Below, piece by piece: positions 48,514 through 60,082 of a stretch of 64,000 bases of DNA (position 1 is its first letter; the number at the start of each line of letters is the position of its first letter). This DNA comes from Shewanella kaireitica (lineage in GTDB: Bacteria; Pseudomonadota; Gammaproteobacteria; Enterobacterales; Shewanellaceae). Location of the stretch: NCBI RefSeq assembly GCF_023284045.1, contig NZ_JAKIKQ010000004.1, positions 62,001 to 126,000 on the forward strand, written 5' to 3'. Under the pieces are notes generated by a model. The model saw nothing but the letters and a program-made list of their open reading frames with translations, searched no databases and was not told the DNA's origin. The position numbers were made by a program, and so were the translations under genes.

Positions 48514-50322
48514 ATGAGCAAGCCACTGGCTTTAACCGATGTCGTCTTAAGAGATGCTCACCAATCAATACTCGCTACTCGGTTGCGTACCGAAGATATG
48601 TTACCTATTGCACCATTGCTTGATAAAGTTGGCTTTTGGTCGCTTGAATCATGGGGCGGCGCAACATTTGATTCTTGTATTCGTTACCTTGGTGAAGATC
48701 CTTGGGAACGTATTCGAGAACTAAAAAAAGTGATGCCTAACACGCCTCAGCAGATGTTACTTCGAGGGCAAAACCTTTTAGGCTATCGTCATTATGCGGA
48801 TGATTTAGTCAACCGATTTGTAGAACGTGCTCACACCAATGGTGTCGATGTTTTCCGAATCTTTGATGCAATGAATGATGTGCGCAACCTCGAGACTGCG
48901 GTTAAGTCTGTGGTTGAAGTTGGCGCCCATGCGCAAGGGACACTGTCTTACACTACCAGTCCTGTACATACGACAGCGACTTGGATTGATATGGCCAAGC
49001 GCATAGAAGATATGGGCTGTCACTCACTGTGTATTAAAGATATGGCTGGGCTCTTAAAGCCATTTGAGGCTTATGAAATGATAAGCCAAATCAAATCTCA
49101 AACTAATTTAATCGTTTCTCTTCATTGCCACGCGACAACAGGGCTTAGCACTGCAACTTATCAAAAAGCGATTGAAGCAGGTATTGATGTTCTCGATACT
49201 GCTATCTCTTCTATGAGTCAAACCTATGGGCACAGTGCCACTGAAACCGTAGTCGCTATGGTTGAAGGTACTGACAGAGCAACGGGCTATGATATGGCGC
49301 TGCTGGAAGAGATTGCAGCTTACTTCAGAGTCGTTCGAAAAAAATATGCAGCATTTGAGGGCGAACTTAAAGGAATTGATTCACGTATACTTCGCGCACA
49401 AGTGCCTGGTGGCATGTTAACTAACATGGAAAGTCAGCTCAAAGAGCAAGGCGCGGCAGATAAGTTAGATTTGGTGTTGGAAGAGATCCCTCGTGTTCGT
49501 GAAGATTTAGGTTTTCTGCCACTGGTAACGCCCACGTCGCAAATTGTAGGTACCCAGTCTGTCATCAATGTTTTAACGGGTGAACGTTATAAGTCGATGA
49601 CAAAAGAGACGGAAGGTGTACTCAAAGGCGAGTACGGTGCGACACCTGCGCCAGTTAATAGTGAATTACAGCAGCGGGTACTTGATGGCGCTGAAGCGAT
49701 TACATGTCGCCCTGCTGATCTACTCGAAGCAGAACTTGATAAGTTGCGAGTTGAGCTTGCTGAAAAGGCCACAGCAGAGGCTATCACACTGTCAACTGAG
49801 CTCGATGATGATGTATTAACCTATGCACTATTCCCGCAGATTGGTTTGAAGTTCCTTAGCAATCGTAATAATCCTGATGCGTTTGAACCAAAACCTGAAG
49901 TGGCCGCTAAAGCACTTGAGGAGGCTAAAAAGGCAGAGCTTGCCTGTGCAGCTAAATCGGGTCCTGAAACTTACACGGTAACAGTGCAAGGGCAGCGCTT
50001 TGTGGTTGAGGTCGCTGAAGGTGGCGATATTAGTGAGATTACTCCCGCAGAGAATGTGGTGCCTTTTGCAACGCCTGCACCAGCTGCAGCTGTTGATACC
50101 TCAGTGGTAAAGCTTGAACAAAATGCGCCGTTATCAGGTAACATTTTTAAAGTACATGTGTCTCCTGGTGATAGTGTCAAAGAGGGGGACGTGGTTATTA
50201 TTCTCGAAGCGATGAAGATGGAAACGGAAGTAAGAGCTGAGGCCGATGGTGTGATCTCTCAGGTTTGGGTAAAAGAGGGTGATTCGGTCGCTGTTGGTAG
50301 TCAACTGCTAGCCTTAGCTTAG
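48514..50322 (+). CDS. oadA: oxaloacetate decarboxylase, alpha subunit
   Basis: Biotin-dependent carboxyltransferase that moves CO2 from oxaloacetate to its own biotin. The 602 residues have an HMGL-like barrel ([21 protein letters not shown] near residue 9, a metal-binding HCHATTG near 209) and the PYC/OADA conserved domain. An Ala/Pro linker (about 520-530) leads to a C-terminal biotinyl domain with K568 in EAMKM. It works with OadB and OadG to export Na+, in citrate fermentation or anaplerotic balance. Confidence 0.97.
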   Translation: MSKPLALTDVVLRDAHQSILATRLRTEDMLPIAPLLDKVGFWSLESWGGATFDSCIRYLGEDPWERIRELKKVMPNTPQQMLLRGQNLLGYRHYADDLVNRFVERAHTNGVDVFRIFDAMNDVRNLETAVKSVVEVGAHAQGTLSYTTSPVHTTATWIDMAKRIEDMGCHSLCIKDMAGLLKPFEAYEMISQIKSQTNLIVSLHCHATTGLSTATYQKAIEAGIDVLDTAISSMSQTYGHSATETVVAMVEGTDRATGYDMALLEEIAAYFRVVRKKYAAFEGELKGIDSRILRAQVPGGMLTNMESQLKEQGAADKLDLVLEEIPRVREDLGFLPLVTPTSQIVGTQSVINVLTGERYKSMTKETEGVLKGEYGATPAPVNSELQQRVLDGAEAITCRPADLLEAELDKLRVELAEKATAEAITLSTELDDDVLTYALFPQIGLKFLSNRNNPDAFEPKPEVAAKALEEAKKAELACAAKSGPETYTVTVQGQRFVVEVAEGGDISEITPAENVVPFATPAPAAAVDTSVVKLEQNAPLSGNIFKVHVSPGDSVKEGDVVIILEAMKMETEVRAEADGVISQVWVKEGDSVAVGSQLLALA

Positions 50323-50330
50323 GAGTCTTC

Positions 50331-51461
50331 ATGGAAGGATTATTAGCTTTTTGGTCAGAGTCAGGCATTGCCAACTTTACGGTAGGCCAAATATTTATGA
50401 TGGGCGTTGGCTGCTTGTTGCTGTTCTTAGCCATTGCTAAGGGATTTGAACCATTACTATTGCTGCCTATTGGCTTTGGTGCCATTTTGGCCAACATTCC
50501 CAATGCAGGTTTCACTGATGAAGGTGGGCTGCTCTACTTTGCTTATCATGTTGGTATTGAAACTGGGATATTCCCGTTGCTTATCTTTATGGGGGTAGGT
50601 GCCTTAACCGATTTTGGTGCGCTGATCGCTAACCCTAAAATGTTGTTATTGGGCGCAGCGGCGCAATTTGGCATTTTTGCCACGCTGCTTGGTGCAATCG
50701 GCCTAAACCTAATTCCAGGTTTTGAGTTCTCGATGCAGGATGCGGCCGCGATTGCGATTATCGGCGGTGCCGATGGGCCTACGGCGATATTTTTGGCGTC
50801 CAAGCTGGCGCCTGATCTACTGGGTGCTATTGCGGTTGCTGCATACTCCTATATGGCATTGGTACCACTCATTCAGCCGCCAATCATGAAGCTGCTAACG
50901 ACAGAGTCTGAGCGTCAAATTAAGATGGAGCAGTTAAGGGAAGTCAGCAAAAAGGAGAAGATCATTTTCCCGCTGATGGTACTTGGATTAACTATTTTGT
51001 TCTTACCAGCAGCAACGCCGCTGGTGGGCATGTTCTGTCTCGGTAACTTGATGCGTGAATCTGGCGTGGTTGATAGACTATCGAGCACGGCGCAAAATGA
51101 GTTGATCAATATCGTGACCATCTTCTTAGGCCTCGCGGTAGGTTCTAAGTTATCTGCAGATAAGTTTTTACAAGTCGAAACTCTTGGTATTTTGGTATTG
51201 GGCGCTGTAGCGTTTGGTATCGGCACGGCGACAGGGGTATTAATGGCTAAGCTGATGAGTAAGCTATCGGGTGGAAAAATAAATCCGCTACTGGGCGCCG
51301 CAGGAGTTTCGGCTGTGCCAATGGCCGCTCGAGTCGTGAATAAAGTGGGGCTTGAATCGAATAACCAAAACTTCTTACTTATGCACGCAATGGGGCCTAA
51401 TGTGGCAGGGGTATTAGGTAGTGCGGTTGCCGCCGGTGTATTACTTGCTGTGCTTGGCTAA
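50331..51461 (+). CDS. oadB: oxaloacetate decarboxylase, beta subunit (Na+ pump)
   Basis: Integral membrane subunit that decarboxylates carboxybiotin and exports Na+. The 376 residues form about nine hydrophobic segments. Family motifs: the re-entrant Asp region [19 protein letters not shown] near residue 143 and [23 protein letters not shown] near 320. An SD TAGGAG precedes the ATG, 9 bp after oadA. Confidence 0.97.
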   Translation: MEGLLAFWSESGIANFTVGQIFMMGVGCLLLFLAIAKGFEPLLLLPIGFGAILANIPNAGFTDEGGLLYFAYHVGIETGIFPLLIFMGVGALTDFGALIANPKMLLLGAAAQFGIFATLLGAIGLNLIPGFEFSMQDAAAIAIIGGADGPTAIFLASKLAPDLLGAIAVAAYSYMALVPLIQPPIMKLLTTESERQIKMEQLREVSKKEKIIFPLMVLGLTILFLPAATPLVGMFCLGNLMRESGVVDRLSSTAQNELINIVTIFLGLAVGSKLSADKFLQVETLGILVLGAVAFGIGTATGVLMAKLMSKLSGGKINPLLGAAGVSAVPMAARVVNKVGLESNNQNFLLMHAMGPNVAGVLGSAVAAGVLLAVLG

Positions 51462-51506
51462 TAAAATGTTTGACTAAAATATCAAATATATTTATGAGCT
51501 AAATCA

Positions 51507-51539
51507 ATCCCGTACTTTTTAAGTACGGGATTTTTTTTG
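51507..51539 (+). terminator. Rho-independent terminator after oadB
   Basis: ATCCCGTACTT / AAGTACGGGAT stem around TTT, followed by eight T. Confidence 0.94.
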
Positions 51540-51638
51540 CGTGAAGCAAAATTTTTAAAACCCTTGGCTATACTGAAAGCAACTTAACGTCAGTTTACCT
51601 CGGCACCAGCAATACCTTTCGCAATGGAGTGCGAACTT

Positions 51639-53351
51639 ATGAATAATCACTTCAATAGTATTATTCGCTCACTACAAATGGAATTAAAGTACGTGGCGAT
51701 ATTCAGTGTTTTTGTCAATCTTTTGATGCTAGCGCTGCCTATTTACAGTTTACAACTCTTTGGGCGAGTCATAGCTAGTTCCAGTTACCACACCCTCGTT
51801 AACCTCACTCTCATTGTCGTTTTTTTGCTTGTTGTACAAGCGTCGCTGGATTTTGTCCGTAATAAGTTGATGCAACAAAGCGGGCTTAAGCTTGAGATGA
51901 AGTTGAGCTCTATGCTGGTACATGAATCAATTGAAGCATCTGCTAGGCAAGGCAGTATTAGCAAGCAGAGTTTACTCGATGTGCGTGAAGTTCGAAGCCT
52001 TCTCCTTACGCCATCAACGACGGCAATCTTTGATGCCCCTTGGGTTATCGTATTTCTTATTGTGTTGTTTGGGCTACATCCATTATTGGGCGTAACGGCG
52101 ACATTTGGGGCAATCGTATTGTCGTTGTTAGCGTTTGGTGTCAAAGCTGCTGCTAAACCACCGCAGGATGCGGCATCAAAAGCGGTGATTGAAAGTAGCA
52201 TGCAGATAAACGATATCTTACGTCATGCAAGTTCATTGCAAGCCATGGGGATGGCGGCTGATGTTGCTAAGCATTGGCAGAAAGGGCATCAACAATTACT
52301 CGGGTTACAGTGGAGTGTGGCCGATAAGGTCAGCATGATGTTGGTATTAACTCGTTTAACTAGGACGCTTTTACAGGTAGCCGTTATTGGTATCGGTGTT
52401 GGGCTTGTGCTAACTCAGCAATTGGGCACTGGTGAGATCATAGCAGCCTCAATTATTCTTGGACGGGCTATGGCACCCATAGAGCAAGCTGTTGGTTGCT
52501 GGAAAAATTGGGAGTCGAGTTGGCAGGCCTATCAAAGATTGAAGCAGGCGTTAAAAAAAGCACCTGAGGAGAAAAAGACCTCGCTACCCGCCCCTAAAGG
52601 AGAGTACCTACTCGAACGAGTATGCTTTGCTATCGATCGTCATAACAAGCCGATACTTAACAATATTAACTTTCGCCTACAAGCGGGGCTCTCCCTCGCG
52701 ATAATTGGCCCTAGCGGTTCTGGAAAATCGACACTCGCCAAGCTACTGATGGGGATCGTGACACCCACGAGCGGTATGGTAAAGCTTGATGGCGCCTGCC
52801 TGAATCAATGGAATGGCGATGAACTCGGGCGTTATATCGGTTTTGTCTCCCAAGATGTAGAGCTTCTATCTGGCACTGTTGCGCAGAATATCTGCCGATT
52901 CAGTGATGCTGAGCCTAAAGAGATCGTCGAAGCCGCACGACTTGCCTGTGTCCACGAACTTATTATCGGTTTACCTAAAGGTTATGAAACTCAGTTAGGT
53001 GAGGTGGGTAGTCAAATCAGTGGTGGACAAAAGCAACGCTTAGCTCTCGCTAGAGCACTGTTTAGCAAACCTAAAGTGTTAATCCTAGATGAACCCAATT
53101 CTAACCTAGACCCCGAAGGCGAAGTGGCTTTGGCGATAGTACTGCAGTACTGCAAAGAGCAACGGATCACCGTGATAATGATCAGCCACCGAGCGGGATT
53201 TTTAAGGCAGATGGATTGGGTTGTTTGCTTAAGAGACGGTTTTATAGAAAAAGCGGGTCCGAAAGAAAAGTTTATTTCCGATATACATGAGATCAGCGAA
53301 CGTACAGAAAATGCGGTTCAATCAATCGATAAACCCGCTGCAAATCAGTAA
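51639..53351 (+). CDS. type I secretion ABC transporter (PrtD/HlyB-type permease-ATPase)
   Basis: Inner-membrane exporter for the downstream RTX protein. The 570 residues comprise a TM domain of about six helices (about 17-300) and an ATPase domain with Walker A GPSGSGKST near residue 358, the signature ISGGQKQRLALARALF near 455, and Walker B VLILDEPNSNLD near 480. There is no N-terminal C39 peptidase or C39-like domain, so it is of the PrtD protease/lipase exporter type. The ATG at 51639 has a GGAG SD; an upstream ATG at 51624 contains that SD and is less likely. A -10-like TATACT lies at 51569-51574. HlyD-type adaptor and substrate follow directly. Confidence 0.93.
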   Translation: MNNHFNSIIRSLQMELKYVAIFSVFVNLLMLALPIYSLQLFGRVIASSSYHTLVNLTLIVVFLLVVQASLDFVRNKLMQQSGLKLEMKLSSMLVHESIEASARQGSISKQSLLDVREVRSLLLTPSTTAIFDAPWVIVFLIVLFGLHPLLGVTATFGAIVLSLLAFGVKAAAKPPQDAASKAVIESSMQINDILRHASSLQAMGMAADVAKHWQKGHQQLLGLQWSVADKVSMMLVLTRLTRTLLQVAVIGIGVGLVLTQQLGTGEIIAASIILGRAMAPIEQAVGCWKNWESSWQAYQRLKQALKKAPEEKKTSLPAPKGEYLLERVCFAIDRHNKPILNNINFRLQAGLSLAIIGPSGSGKSTLAKLLMGIVTPTSGMVKLDGACLNQWNGDELGRYIGFVSQDVELLSGTVAQNICRFSDAEPKEIVEAARLACVHELIIGLPKGYETQLGEVGSQISGGQKQRLALARALFSKPKVLILDEPNSNLDPEGEVALAIVLQYCKEQRITVIMISHRAGFLRQMDWVVCLRDGFIEKAGPKEKFISDIHEISERTENAVQSIDKPAANQ

Positions 53352-53361
53352 GGATATGAGC

Positions 53362-54681
53362 ATGGACGATTTAGTGGAATTTAATACTCGCAGGGTCATA
53401 GTGTTCGGTTTATCTATTATCGTGTTTGCTGTCGGTGGCTTTGTTATTTGGGCGAGTTTGACCAAAATCGATGCCGCAGCCATTGCACCGGGTAAGTTGG
53501 TGGCCGAGAGTCAACGCAAGAAGGTACAGCACTTACACGGCGGTCAAGTAAAACAGATCTTAGCTTTTGAAGGACAACACGTAGATCAAGGCCAAATCTT
53601 GATTGAGTTAAGTGACGTGCAGGTAGAAGCTGACTATCAGCGGCTGTTATTAAAAACAGTACGAGCCCAAGCACAAATCGATAGGTTAACTCCGCTACTC
53701 GAAGGAGCTGGTGATGGATTAGCGAATTCAACCCACTTAGTGTTTTCTTCGCTTGTTTTAGAGCATCAGCAGCGCGATGAAGTTGGCCAAATAATGGTCA
53801 TGCAGCAATTGATGTTTGAAAGGCAGACTTCAGATTTTCATATGTTTACTCAGCAATACACTTTCCAAAAAAATCAGCTAGAACACAGCTTAAAAGGGAC
53901 TCAACTGAGGCTTGTATCGACTCGGAAGCAGTTAGATTTAGTCAGGGAAGAGGTACAGATGAATGCCAGTTTACTAGACGATGGTTTTGTCTCTAAATCT
54001 CGTCACTTGGCGATTCAGCGCAGCGAATCTGGGGTTGAAGGTCTGCTCGCGCAGCTACAGTCAGAGGTTGATGTCACCACAGCAAGGCTGGGGGAATTGA
54101 ATCAAAACCATGAGGTAGAACGTTCAAATAGACAACTGCATTGGGCACAGCAATTACAAGAGCAGCGACAGTTAAGAGATGAAGGTTTGCACCGACTGTC
54201 TGCTCAAATTGATAAGAAGCAGCATATTAACATTACCGCAGAGCATAGCGGCACCGTTGTCGCCATGGCTATTCACTCTATTGGAGCCGTTATATCGCCG
54301 GGCCAGATATTGATGGAGTTAGTGCCAGAAACAGATGACATGATAGTGGAAGCCTATGTGCGTCCAGAGGATATTGATGTCGTGCATGTAGGGTTATCAA
54401 CTCAAGTCCGGCTTACCGCTTATGACAGTCGCGATGCAATACCAATGAGCGGAGAGGTCATTCACGTCTCTGCAGACCGTTTTTTCGCTTCATCAGCAGG
54501 ACAACCAGAAGGATACTTAGTCAAAGTTAAGCTGAACCCCATTGATAGCAACCATTCAAATATTAAGTTGCACCCAGGAATGTCTGCCGATGTTTTTATT
54601 GTGCTGCAACCTCGGACATTACTTGAATACCTGTTGTCACCACTTGGTAGCTCTTTTGAGCTGGCATTTAGAGAAAGTTAA
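53362..54681 (+). CDS. type I secretion membrane-fusion protein (HlyD/PrtE family)
   Basis: Periplasmic adaptor that joins the ABC exporter to a TolC-like outer-membrane channel. The 439 residues have one TM helix (about 15-33), a biotinyl-lipoyl half (VQHLHGGQVKQILAFEGQHV near 55), a long coiled coil (about 75-290), the second lipoyl half (AEHSGTVVAMAIHSIGAVISPGQIL near 293), and a beta-barrel domain. Of several in-frame starts, ATG 53362 has an AGGAT SD at seven bases; it is 10 bp after the exporter stop. No TolC homologue is next to it, so the channel is probably the shared cellular TolC. Confidence 0.92.
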   Translation: MDDLVEFNTRRVIVFGLSIIVFAVGGFVIWASLTKIDAAAIAPGKLVAESQRKKVQHLHGGQVKQILAFEGQHVDQGQILIELSDVQVEADYQRLLLKTVRAQAQIDRLTPLLEGAGDGLANSTHLVFSSLVLEHQQRDEVGQIMVMQQLMFERQTSDFHMFTQQYTFQKNQLEHSLKGTQLRLVSTRKQLDLVREEVQMNASLLDDGFVSKSRHLAIQRSESGVEGLLAQLQSEVDVTTARLGELNQNHEVERSNRQLHWAQQLQEQRQLRDEGLHRLSAQIDKKQHINITAEHSGTVVAMAIHSIGAVISPGQILMELVPETDDMIVEAYVRPEDIDVVHVGLSTQVRLTAYDSRDAIPMSGEVIHVSADRFFASSAGQPEGYLVKVKLNPIDSNHSNIKLHPGMSADVFIVLQPRTLLEYLLSPLGSSFELAFRES

Positions 54682-54739
54682 TTATTAGTTCAAGCTATTT
54701 AGCTTCTATTACCTCCCTATTTAATGAAGGAATTTTGTC

Positions 54740-57700
54740 ATGGATGATACTAATCAAAATGATCTACTTGTTGGTACAAGTAGTGATGACCATATTGAAG
54801 GACGAACTGGTAATGACATCATAGATGGTCGTTCTGGTGATGACTATTTGGTTGGCGGAGAGGGCGATGACAGTATCTCAGGCCAAGAGGGTAAGGACTT
54901 CATCTTGGGCGACCAAGGTTTAGACGAACAGTCAGATACACCTGTGGTCGAAAATGCAGAAACTACCGCTTGGGGCGTCGAGCAACAAGTGTTTAATGTT
55001 GAAGACGCCATTGAGCCGATAACAGGAAATAGTGCCGTCAGTCAAATTGTGAATATTGGCGGCTATGTGGGAAGCGGCGGCAATGATTTCACCCTAAATG
55101 TGGCTGTGCCTCAGGATAGTCCAGTACTACAAGACGGTGCAGAGCTAACCGTCAATATTCTAATTCCCGATGAGAACGGCAATATGGTGATTGCCGCTTC
55201 AGGCACTGCCACACAACTTGCCGATGGAACCATTCAGATTCATTTTGAGATTAGCAGCGATCAGCTAGATGCTAACGGCGATATAGAGCTGCAATTTGTC
55301 ACTTCAGGTATTGCCGCTGGCGCAGAAATCAATATCGATTCTGTAGAGCTGTTAGCCCATAACACCTATGACGATGTATTAGATGGTGGTGATGGTGATG
55401 ACCATCTTATGGGGCAGCAAGGTGAAGACAAATTGTTTGGCGGGGATGGTGATGATCTGCTGGACGGTGGTATCAATAACGATCAATTGCATGGTGAAGC
55501 GGGTGATGATCTATTGATGGGAGGGCAAGGTGATGACCTGCTTACTGGCGGTGAGGGACAAGACACACTGATGGGGGGGGATGATAGCGACACGCTTGAT
55601 GGTGGCGCTGGCAATGACACCTTAATGGGAGAGCTTGGCGATGACACTCTCGATGGTGGTAAAGGAGATGATTTACTCATTGGTGATGATGGTAACGACA
55701 CGCTAATTGGCGGTGCTGGTCATGACTCTTTATTAGGTGGCAAAGGTATTGATCAGCTCAGTGGCGGTAGCGGAAATGATTATCTACAAGGCGATGAGGG
55801 CGACGATATCTTAATGGGTGGAGAGGGTGACGATACGCTAATTGCAGGTAATGGCTCTGATGAGCTTGACGGTGGTAGCGGCGCGGATGTCTTACTTGCA
55901 GGGAGCGGTGATGATACGTTAACAGGCGGTGAAGGCGACGATAAGCTCTTTGGTGAAGAGGGCAGCGATACCCTAAATGGTGGTGCTGGTAACGATGAGC
56001 TGCACGCAGGTGATGGTGACGATGTGCTAACGGCGGGGGAGGGTGATGATGTGCTGTTTGGTTATTCTGGCACCAACGTACTTGATGGTGGTAGCGGAAA
56101 TGACACCATCTATGGTGGCAGCGATAACGACCAAATTATTGCAGGTGAGGGAGATGATCTCGTTTATGCCGAGTCTGGCGATGATGTCATTGACGGCGGA
56201 TCGGGTAATGATGCGCTGTTTGGTGGTGGCGGCAGCAATACGATAGATGGCGGCACTGGCCACGACTCGATATATGCAGGTAGCGGCGATGACACACTTA
56301 TTGGCGGTAGTGGTGATGACAAGATCTATTCTGGTTCAGGGGCTAACACCATCGACGCAGGTGATGGTAACGACTTAGTTTATGCGGGCGTTGACGCCGA
56401 TACCATCGATGCAGGTCACGGTGATGATGTTATTTTCTCTGACGCAGGCGATGATACCGTTATTGCTGGTGCGGGTCATGATCAGATATATGCAGGGGCT
56501 GGCGACGACGTTATCACTGGGGGCGAAGGTGATGACACTATCTATGCTGAAGATGGTGATGATTCAGTTATTGGGGGCGTTGGTAACGATACCCTCTTTG
56601 GTGGAGCTGGAGCTGATCGATTAGAAGGTGGCGAAGGTAGCGATACTCTCAGCGGTGGTGAAGGTAACGATGAGCTGTTATCTGGCAGTGGTGATAATTT
56701 CCTCGATGGTGGTAGCGGAGATGACATTATTACTGCACAAGACGGTGACGATGTGTTGATTGGTGGCGATGGTCACGACAGTATTATAGCGGGAGCTGGT
56801 GATGACATTATCGATGCAGGACTTGGAAATGACACCATTGATGCGGGTGATGGCAATGATACGGTCTATGCCCAAGATGGTAACGATACCATTGAAGGGG
56901 GGTTAGGCAATGACTTGCTTCACGGTGGACAAGGTATTGACCATCTTGATGGTGGTGAAGGTGATGATACTCTCTATGGCGGTGGTGGCGCGGATACCTT
57001 AATTGGTGGAGCTGGTAATGACTTAGTCGATGGTGGCGAAGGTGATGATGTTATTACCGGTGGAGAGGGGGATGACACGCTTATCGGCGGTAGTGGTGCG
57101 GACCAACTTTCAGGTGGTGTAGGCGATGACGTACTCGTTGGTGATGCTGGAGATGATACGCTTTTAGGTGAAGCGGGTAATGACACAATTTATGCTGGGG
57201 CGGGCAGTGATTCATTGTTAGGCGGTGCAGGGGATGACAAATTGTATGGCGGTGACGGTGACGACGAGCTTATTGGTGGCGAGGGTTACGATGAGCTTTA
57301 TGGTGGCGCAGGCAATGACACGCTTTATGCCGAGAATGAAGCAGGCTTGCTCGCAGGTGGTGAAGGAGACGATAAGCTTATTGGTGGCACGGCAGACGAT
57401 CAGCTCTACGGCGATGGTGGTAATGATACGATTTTAGCTGCAGAAGGTGATGACTTAGTTTTTGCTGGTGCGGGTGATGACACCGTTGACACTGGCACAG
57501 GTGATGATGTGGTCTTTGCTGGTACAGGTAGCGATAATATTGCAACTGGTGCAGGAGATGACCAAGTCTTTGGTGAAGACGGAGATAATACTATCAACAC
57601 CGGTGAGGGCAAAGATGAGATCTACGGTGGAGTCGGTGCTGATACTGTTTACGCCGGAACAGGAAATGACGTTATCTATGGCGGTGATGGTAATGACGCC

Positions 57701-60028
57701 TTGCATGGCGAAGAGGGGGATGATTTCATTGATGGTGGTACAGGCAAAGACTCCATTTCTGGCGGCGTCGGAGCTGACGTCATATTTGGTGGTGATGGCG
57801 ATGATGCTATTACTGGAGACGAAGGTAATGATCTGCTCTTTGGTGGAGAGGGTCATGATCAAATAGCTGGTGGCGAAGGTGATGACCAACTGTTTGGCGA
57901 AGGTGGTGATGACACCTTATCCGGAGGCGCTGGAGCTGACCTGTTATTTGGTGGTGTAGGTGATGATACTTTAGATGGTGGCGATGCTGATGATCAACTC
58001 TTTGCTGGTGACGGTGATGATAATGTAATTGGTGGCTTAGGCAGTGATTTCGTCGATGGAGGCAGTGGTCATGACACTATCGCTGGCGGTGAAGGTGATG
58101 ATGTTCTGCTTGGCGGTGATGGTAACGATGCTATCGAAGGTGGCACTGGAAAGGACAAGCTATTTGCTGGTGTCGGTAATGATCACTTGATAGGTGGTGA
58201 AGGTGATGATGAATTGCATGGAGAGTTTGGTGATAACACCCTTGATGGCGGAGCGGGAGACGATGTTATCTATGGTGGTAGCGGTAATGATAGCTTAATT
58301 GGTGGCGAAGGTCAGGATCATCTCGAATCGCATCTTGGTAATAATACCGTTGAAGGCGGCAGTGGTGAGGATACGATAATAACAGGTAGTGGTCATGACA
58401 CTATTGATGGTGGTGACGATAATGACTCCATTGAGGCTGGGGCTGGAGATAATATAGTCTCTGGCGGAGCGGGCGATGACACTATAACAACAGGTGGTGG
58501 CCATGATGTGATTGCTGGTGGTGAAGGAGACGATATCATTCACGCAGGAGAAGGGCACAATCAAGTCAGTGGTGGTGCGGGTAATGACAGCATTATAGCA
58601 GGCAGCGGCAGTGACATCCTCTCCGGTGGTGATGGTCATGACATTATTGATGCCGGTGACGGCGGTAATCAAATTAGTGGCGATGCTGGTAACGATACCT
58701 TGATTGCAGGGGCTGGTAGCGATGTGATTTCAGGCGGAACGGGGGCTGACACTATACGAGCTGGCGATGGTCACAACACGGTAACAGGCGGTGAAGGTGA
58801 TGATTCGATCATAGCAGGCGCAGGACATGACAACCTTTCCGGCGGTGTCGGAAACGATAGAATAGAAGCGGGTGCAGGCAATAATACCTTAAGTGGTGGT
58901 GATGGCGATGATGTTCTGATTGCAACTGGTGGCGATGATAATCTAAGTGGTGGCGCAGGTTCAGATAACTTAAATGCTGGCAACGGTAATAACCAACTAT
59001 CTGGCGGAGATGGTAATGACAAACTGACCAGTGGTTCAGGCTCTGATCTGCTTGAAGGCGGCGCAGGTAATGACACACTTAGTTCGGGTAGTGGCAATGA
59101 TCAACTGTTTGGTGGCGAGGGGAACGATAACTTAAGCGGTGGTTCGGGTGACGACATGCTATACGGCGAGGCGGGTAATGATAAGTTGACCGGCGGTGGC
59201 GGTAATGACCAACTCTTCGGCGGGGAAGGCGACGATAAGCTTGCAGGAAGTGGCGGCAATGACCAACTTCATGGAGATGGTGGCAATGACCAACTCAGTG
59301 GCGGGAGTGGTAGTGACTTGCTTTTTGCAGGTGTTGGCGATGACAAGCTCGATGGTGGCAGCGGTAATGATGAACTGTATGGTGGTGACGGCGCGGATAC
59401 GTTAGCGGGCGGCAGCGGTGAAGACATTTTGTTTGGTGAGAGTGGCTCAGACTTCCTCGATGGTGGCACAGGTGCTGACGTGCTATTTGCTGGAGCGGGA
59501 GATGATAGCATCGTCTTTGATAGAGAAGATTTTGGCAGTAATGCTGATGGTAGTATGGATAGTAACGGCTTTAGTTACGATGGCGGTGATGGTTTCGATG
59601 TATTACAAGTCTCGAGTGAGAACAATGAGATCATCGACATGACAGGGGCTGGGATCCAAAACATGGAGGCGTTGATTGTTGAGGAAGGGGTTAGTGATAT
59701 TCAGCTGATGCTGTCACTGGATAAAATCTATCAACAAAGTGACGGTGACGATATTGTTGGCAACGACAATGACGACCCATTCGAAAACAATTTCTTGGTA
59801 GTTGGCAGTGATAATATTGACTTAACGGGAGATGGTGGCTGGACTCAGTCAGACAGTACCTTAAGTAGCCAAGATATGGATGCGGAACTACGGGAGAAAT
59901 ATGAAGCTGAAGGAGTGGATATTGACGACCTTCAAGGTTACATTTTCTCAAGTGAAGAGGGGGATGTAGTGATTTGGAGTGATATTGATATCGGTGGTAT
60001 TTCATTAAATGAAGAAGGCTTAGGTTAA
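54740..60028 (+). CDS. giant RTX repeat protein, likely type I secreted (1762 aa)
   Basis: Third gene of the secretion operon, 58 bp after the adaptor, with SD AAGGA. Layout: a small N-terminal RTX block (about residues 8-60), a non-repeat beta-rich domain (about 65-205), then an almost unbroken array of GGxGxDxUx nonapeptides (about 211-1590, roughly 150 copies by length). A C-terminal region of about 170 residues has no RTX. No signal peptide. I found no cysteine, very few Lys/Arg, and a strongly acidic composition. Parallel beta-rolls binding Ca2+ between turns are expected outside the cell. No protease, lipase, adhesin or hemolysin domain is recognisable. The C-terminus ends [10 protein letters not shown], which lacks the hydrophobic end of PrtD substrates. 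A surface layer, matrix or calcium-binding protein is possible. Confidence 0.9.
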   Translation: MDDTNQNDLLVGTSSDDHIEGRTGNDIIDGRSGDDYLVGGEGDDSISGQEGKDFILGDQGLDEQSDTPVVENAETTAWGVEQQVFNVEDAIEPITGNSAVSQIVNIGGYVGSGGNDFTLNVAVPQDSPVLQDGAELTVNILIPDENGNMVIAASGTATQLADGTIQIHFEISSDQLDANGDIELQFVTSGIAAGAEINIDSVELLAHNTYDDVLDGGDGDDHLMGQQGEDKLFGGDGDDLLDGGINNDQLHGEAGDDLLMGGQGDDLLTGGEGQDTLMGGDDSDTLDGGAGNDTLMGELGDDTLDGGKGDDLLIGDDGNDTLIGGAGHDSLLGGKGIDQLSGGSGNDYLQGDEGDDILMGGEGDDTLIAGNGSDELDGGSGADVLLAGSGDDTLTGGEGDDKLFGEEGSDTLNGGAGNDELHAGDGDDVLTAGEGDDVLFGYSGTNVLDGGSGNDTIYGGSDNDQIIAGEGDDLVYAESGDDVIDGGSGNDALFGGGGSNTIDGGTGHDSIYAGSGDDTLIGGSGDDKIYSGSGANTIDAGDGNDLVYAGVDADTIDAGHGDDVIFSDAGDDTVIAGAGHDQIYAGAGDDVITGGEGDDTIYAEDGDDSVIGGVGNDTLFGGAGADRLEGGEGSDTLSGGEGNDELLSGSGDNFLDGGSGDDIITAQDGDDVLIGGDGHDSIIAGAGDDIIDAGLGNDTIDAGDGNDTVYAQDGNDTIEGGLGNDLLHGGQGIDHLDGGEGDDTLYGGGGADTLIGGAGNDLVDGGEGDDVITGGEGDDTLIGGSGADQLSGGVGDDVLVGDAGDDTLLGEAGNDTIYAGAGSDSLLGGAGDDKLYGGDGDDELIGGEGYDELYGGAGNDTLYAENEAGLLAGGEGDDKLIGGTADDQLYGDGGNDTILAAEGDDLVFAGAGDDTVDTGTGDDVVFAGTGSDNIATGAGDDQVFGEDGDNTINTGEGKDEIYGGVGADTVYAGTGNDVIYGGDGNDALHGEEGDDFIDGGTGKDSISGGVGADVIFGGDGDDAITGDEGNDLLFGGEGHDQIAGGEGDDQLFGEGGDDTLSGGAGADLLFGGVGDDTLDGGDADDQLFAGDGDDNVIGGLGSDFVDGGSGHDTIAGGEGDDVLLGGDGNDAIEGGTGKDKLFAGVGNDHLIGGEGDDELHGEFGDNTLDGGAGDDVIYGGSGNDSLIGGEGQDHLESHLGNNTVEGGSGEDTIITGSGHDTIDGGDDNDSIEAGAGDNIVSGGAGDDTITTGGGHDVIAGGEGDDIIHAGEGHNQVSGGAGNDSIIAGSGSDILSGGDGHDIIDAGDGGNQISGDAGNDTLIAGAGSDVISGGTGADTIRAGDGHNTVTGGEGDDSIIAGAGHDNLSGGVGNDRIEAGAGNNTLSGGDGDDVLIATGGDDNLSGGAGSDNLNAGNGNNQLSGGDGNDKLTSGSGSDLLEGGAGNDTLSSGSGNDQLFGGEGNDNLSGGSGDDMLYGEAGNDKLTGGGGNDQLFGGEGDDKLAGSGGNDQLHGDGGNDQLSGGSGSDLLFAGVGDDKLDGGSGNDELYGGDGADTLAGGSGEDILFGESGSDFLDGGTGADVLFAGAGDDSIVFDREDFGSNADGSMDSNGFSYDGGDGFDVLQVSSENNEIIDMTGAGIQNMEALIVEEGVSDIQLMLSLDKIYQQSDGDDIVGNDNDDPFENNFLVVGSDNIDLTGDGGWTQSDSTLSSQDMDAELREKYEAEGVDIDDLQGYIFSSEEGDVVIWSDIDIGGISLNEEGLG
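55370..59512 (+). repeat. tandem RTX-coding repeat array
   Basis: About 4.1 kb of degenerate 27-bp units, each usually containing GGTGGT or GGCGGT and GATGAT/GATGAC, in one frame without a frameshift. Units vary in sequence; I saw no long stretch of identical copies. Antisense and shifted frames remain open because of the low stop-codon density. Confidence 0.93.
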
Positions 60029-60043
60029 TACTGTTAGCGCCTT

Positions 60044-60068
60044 GCCTAAATGGTTAGGCGCACTTTGC
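60044..60068 (+). terminator. weak hairpin after the RTX gene
   Basis: GCCTAA (60044-60049) pairs with TTAGGC (60054-60059) around ATGG, followed by a short T-containing stretch. A weak terminator at best. Confidence 0.3.
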
Positions 60069-60082
60069 CGCTTTTATATGGG

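Noticed and set aside
55370..59512. Numerous long ORFs on the other strand and in other frames of the RTX gene
   Set aside because: The glycine/aspartate-rich codon pattern has few stop codons in other frames. These frames lack starts with SD and have low-complexity products.
54740..60028. Ice-binding or bacteriocin-type protein
   Set aside because: The Ca2+-binding GGxGxD pattern is general for RTX beta-rolls. No ice-binding Thr ladder with regular TxT faces and no immunity or toxin gene is present.
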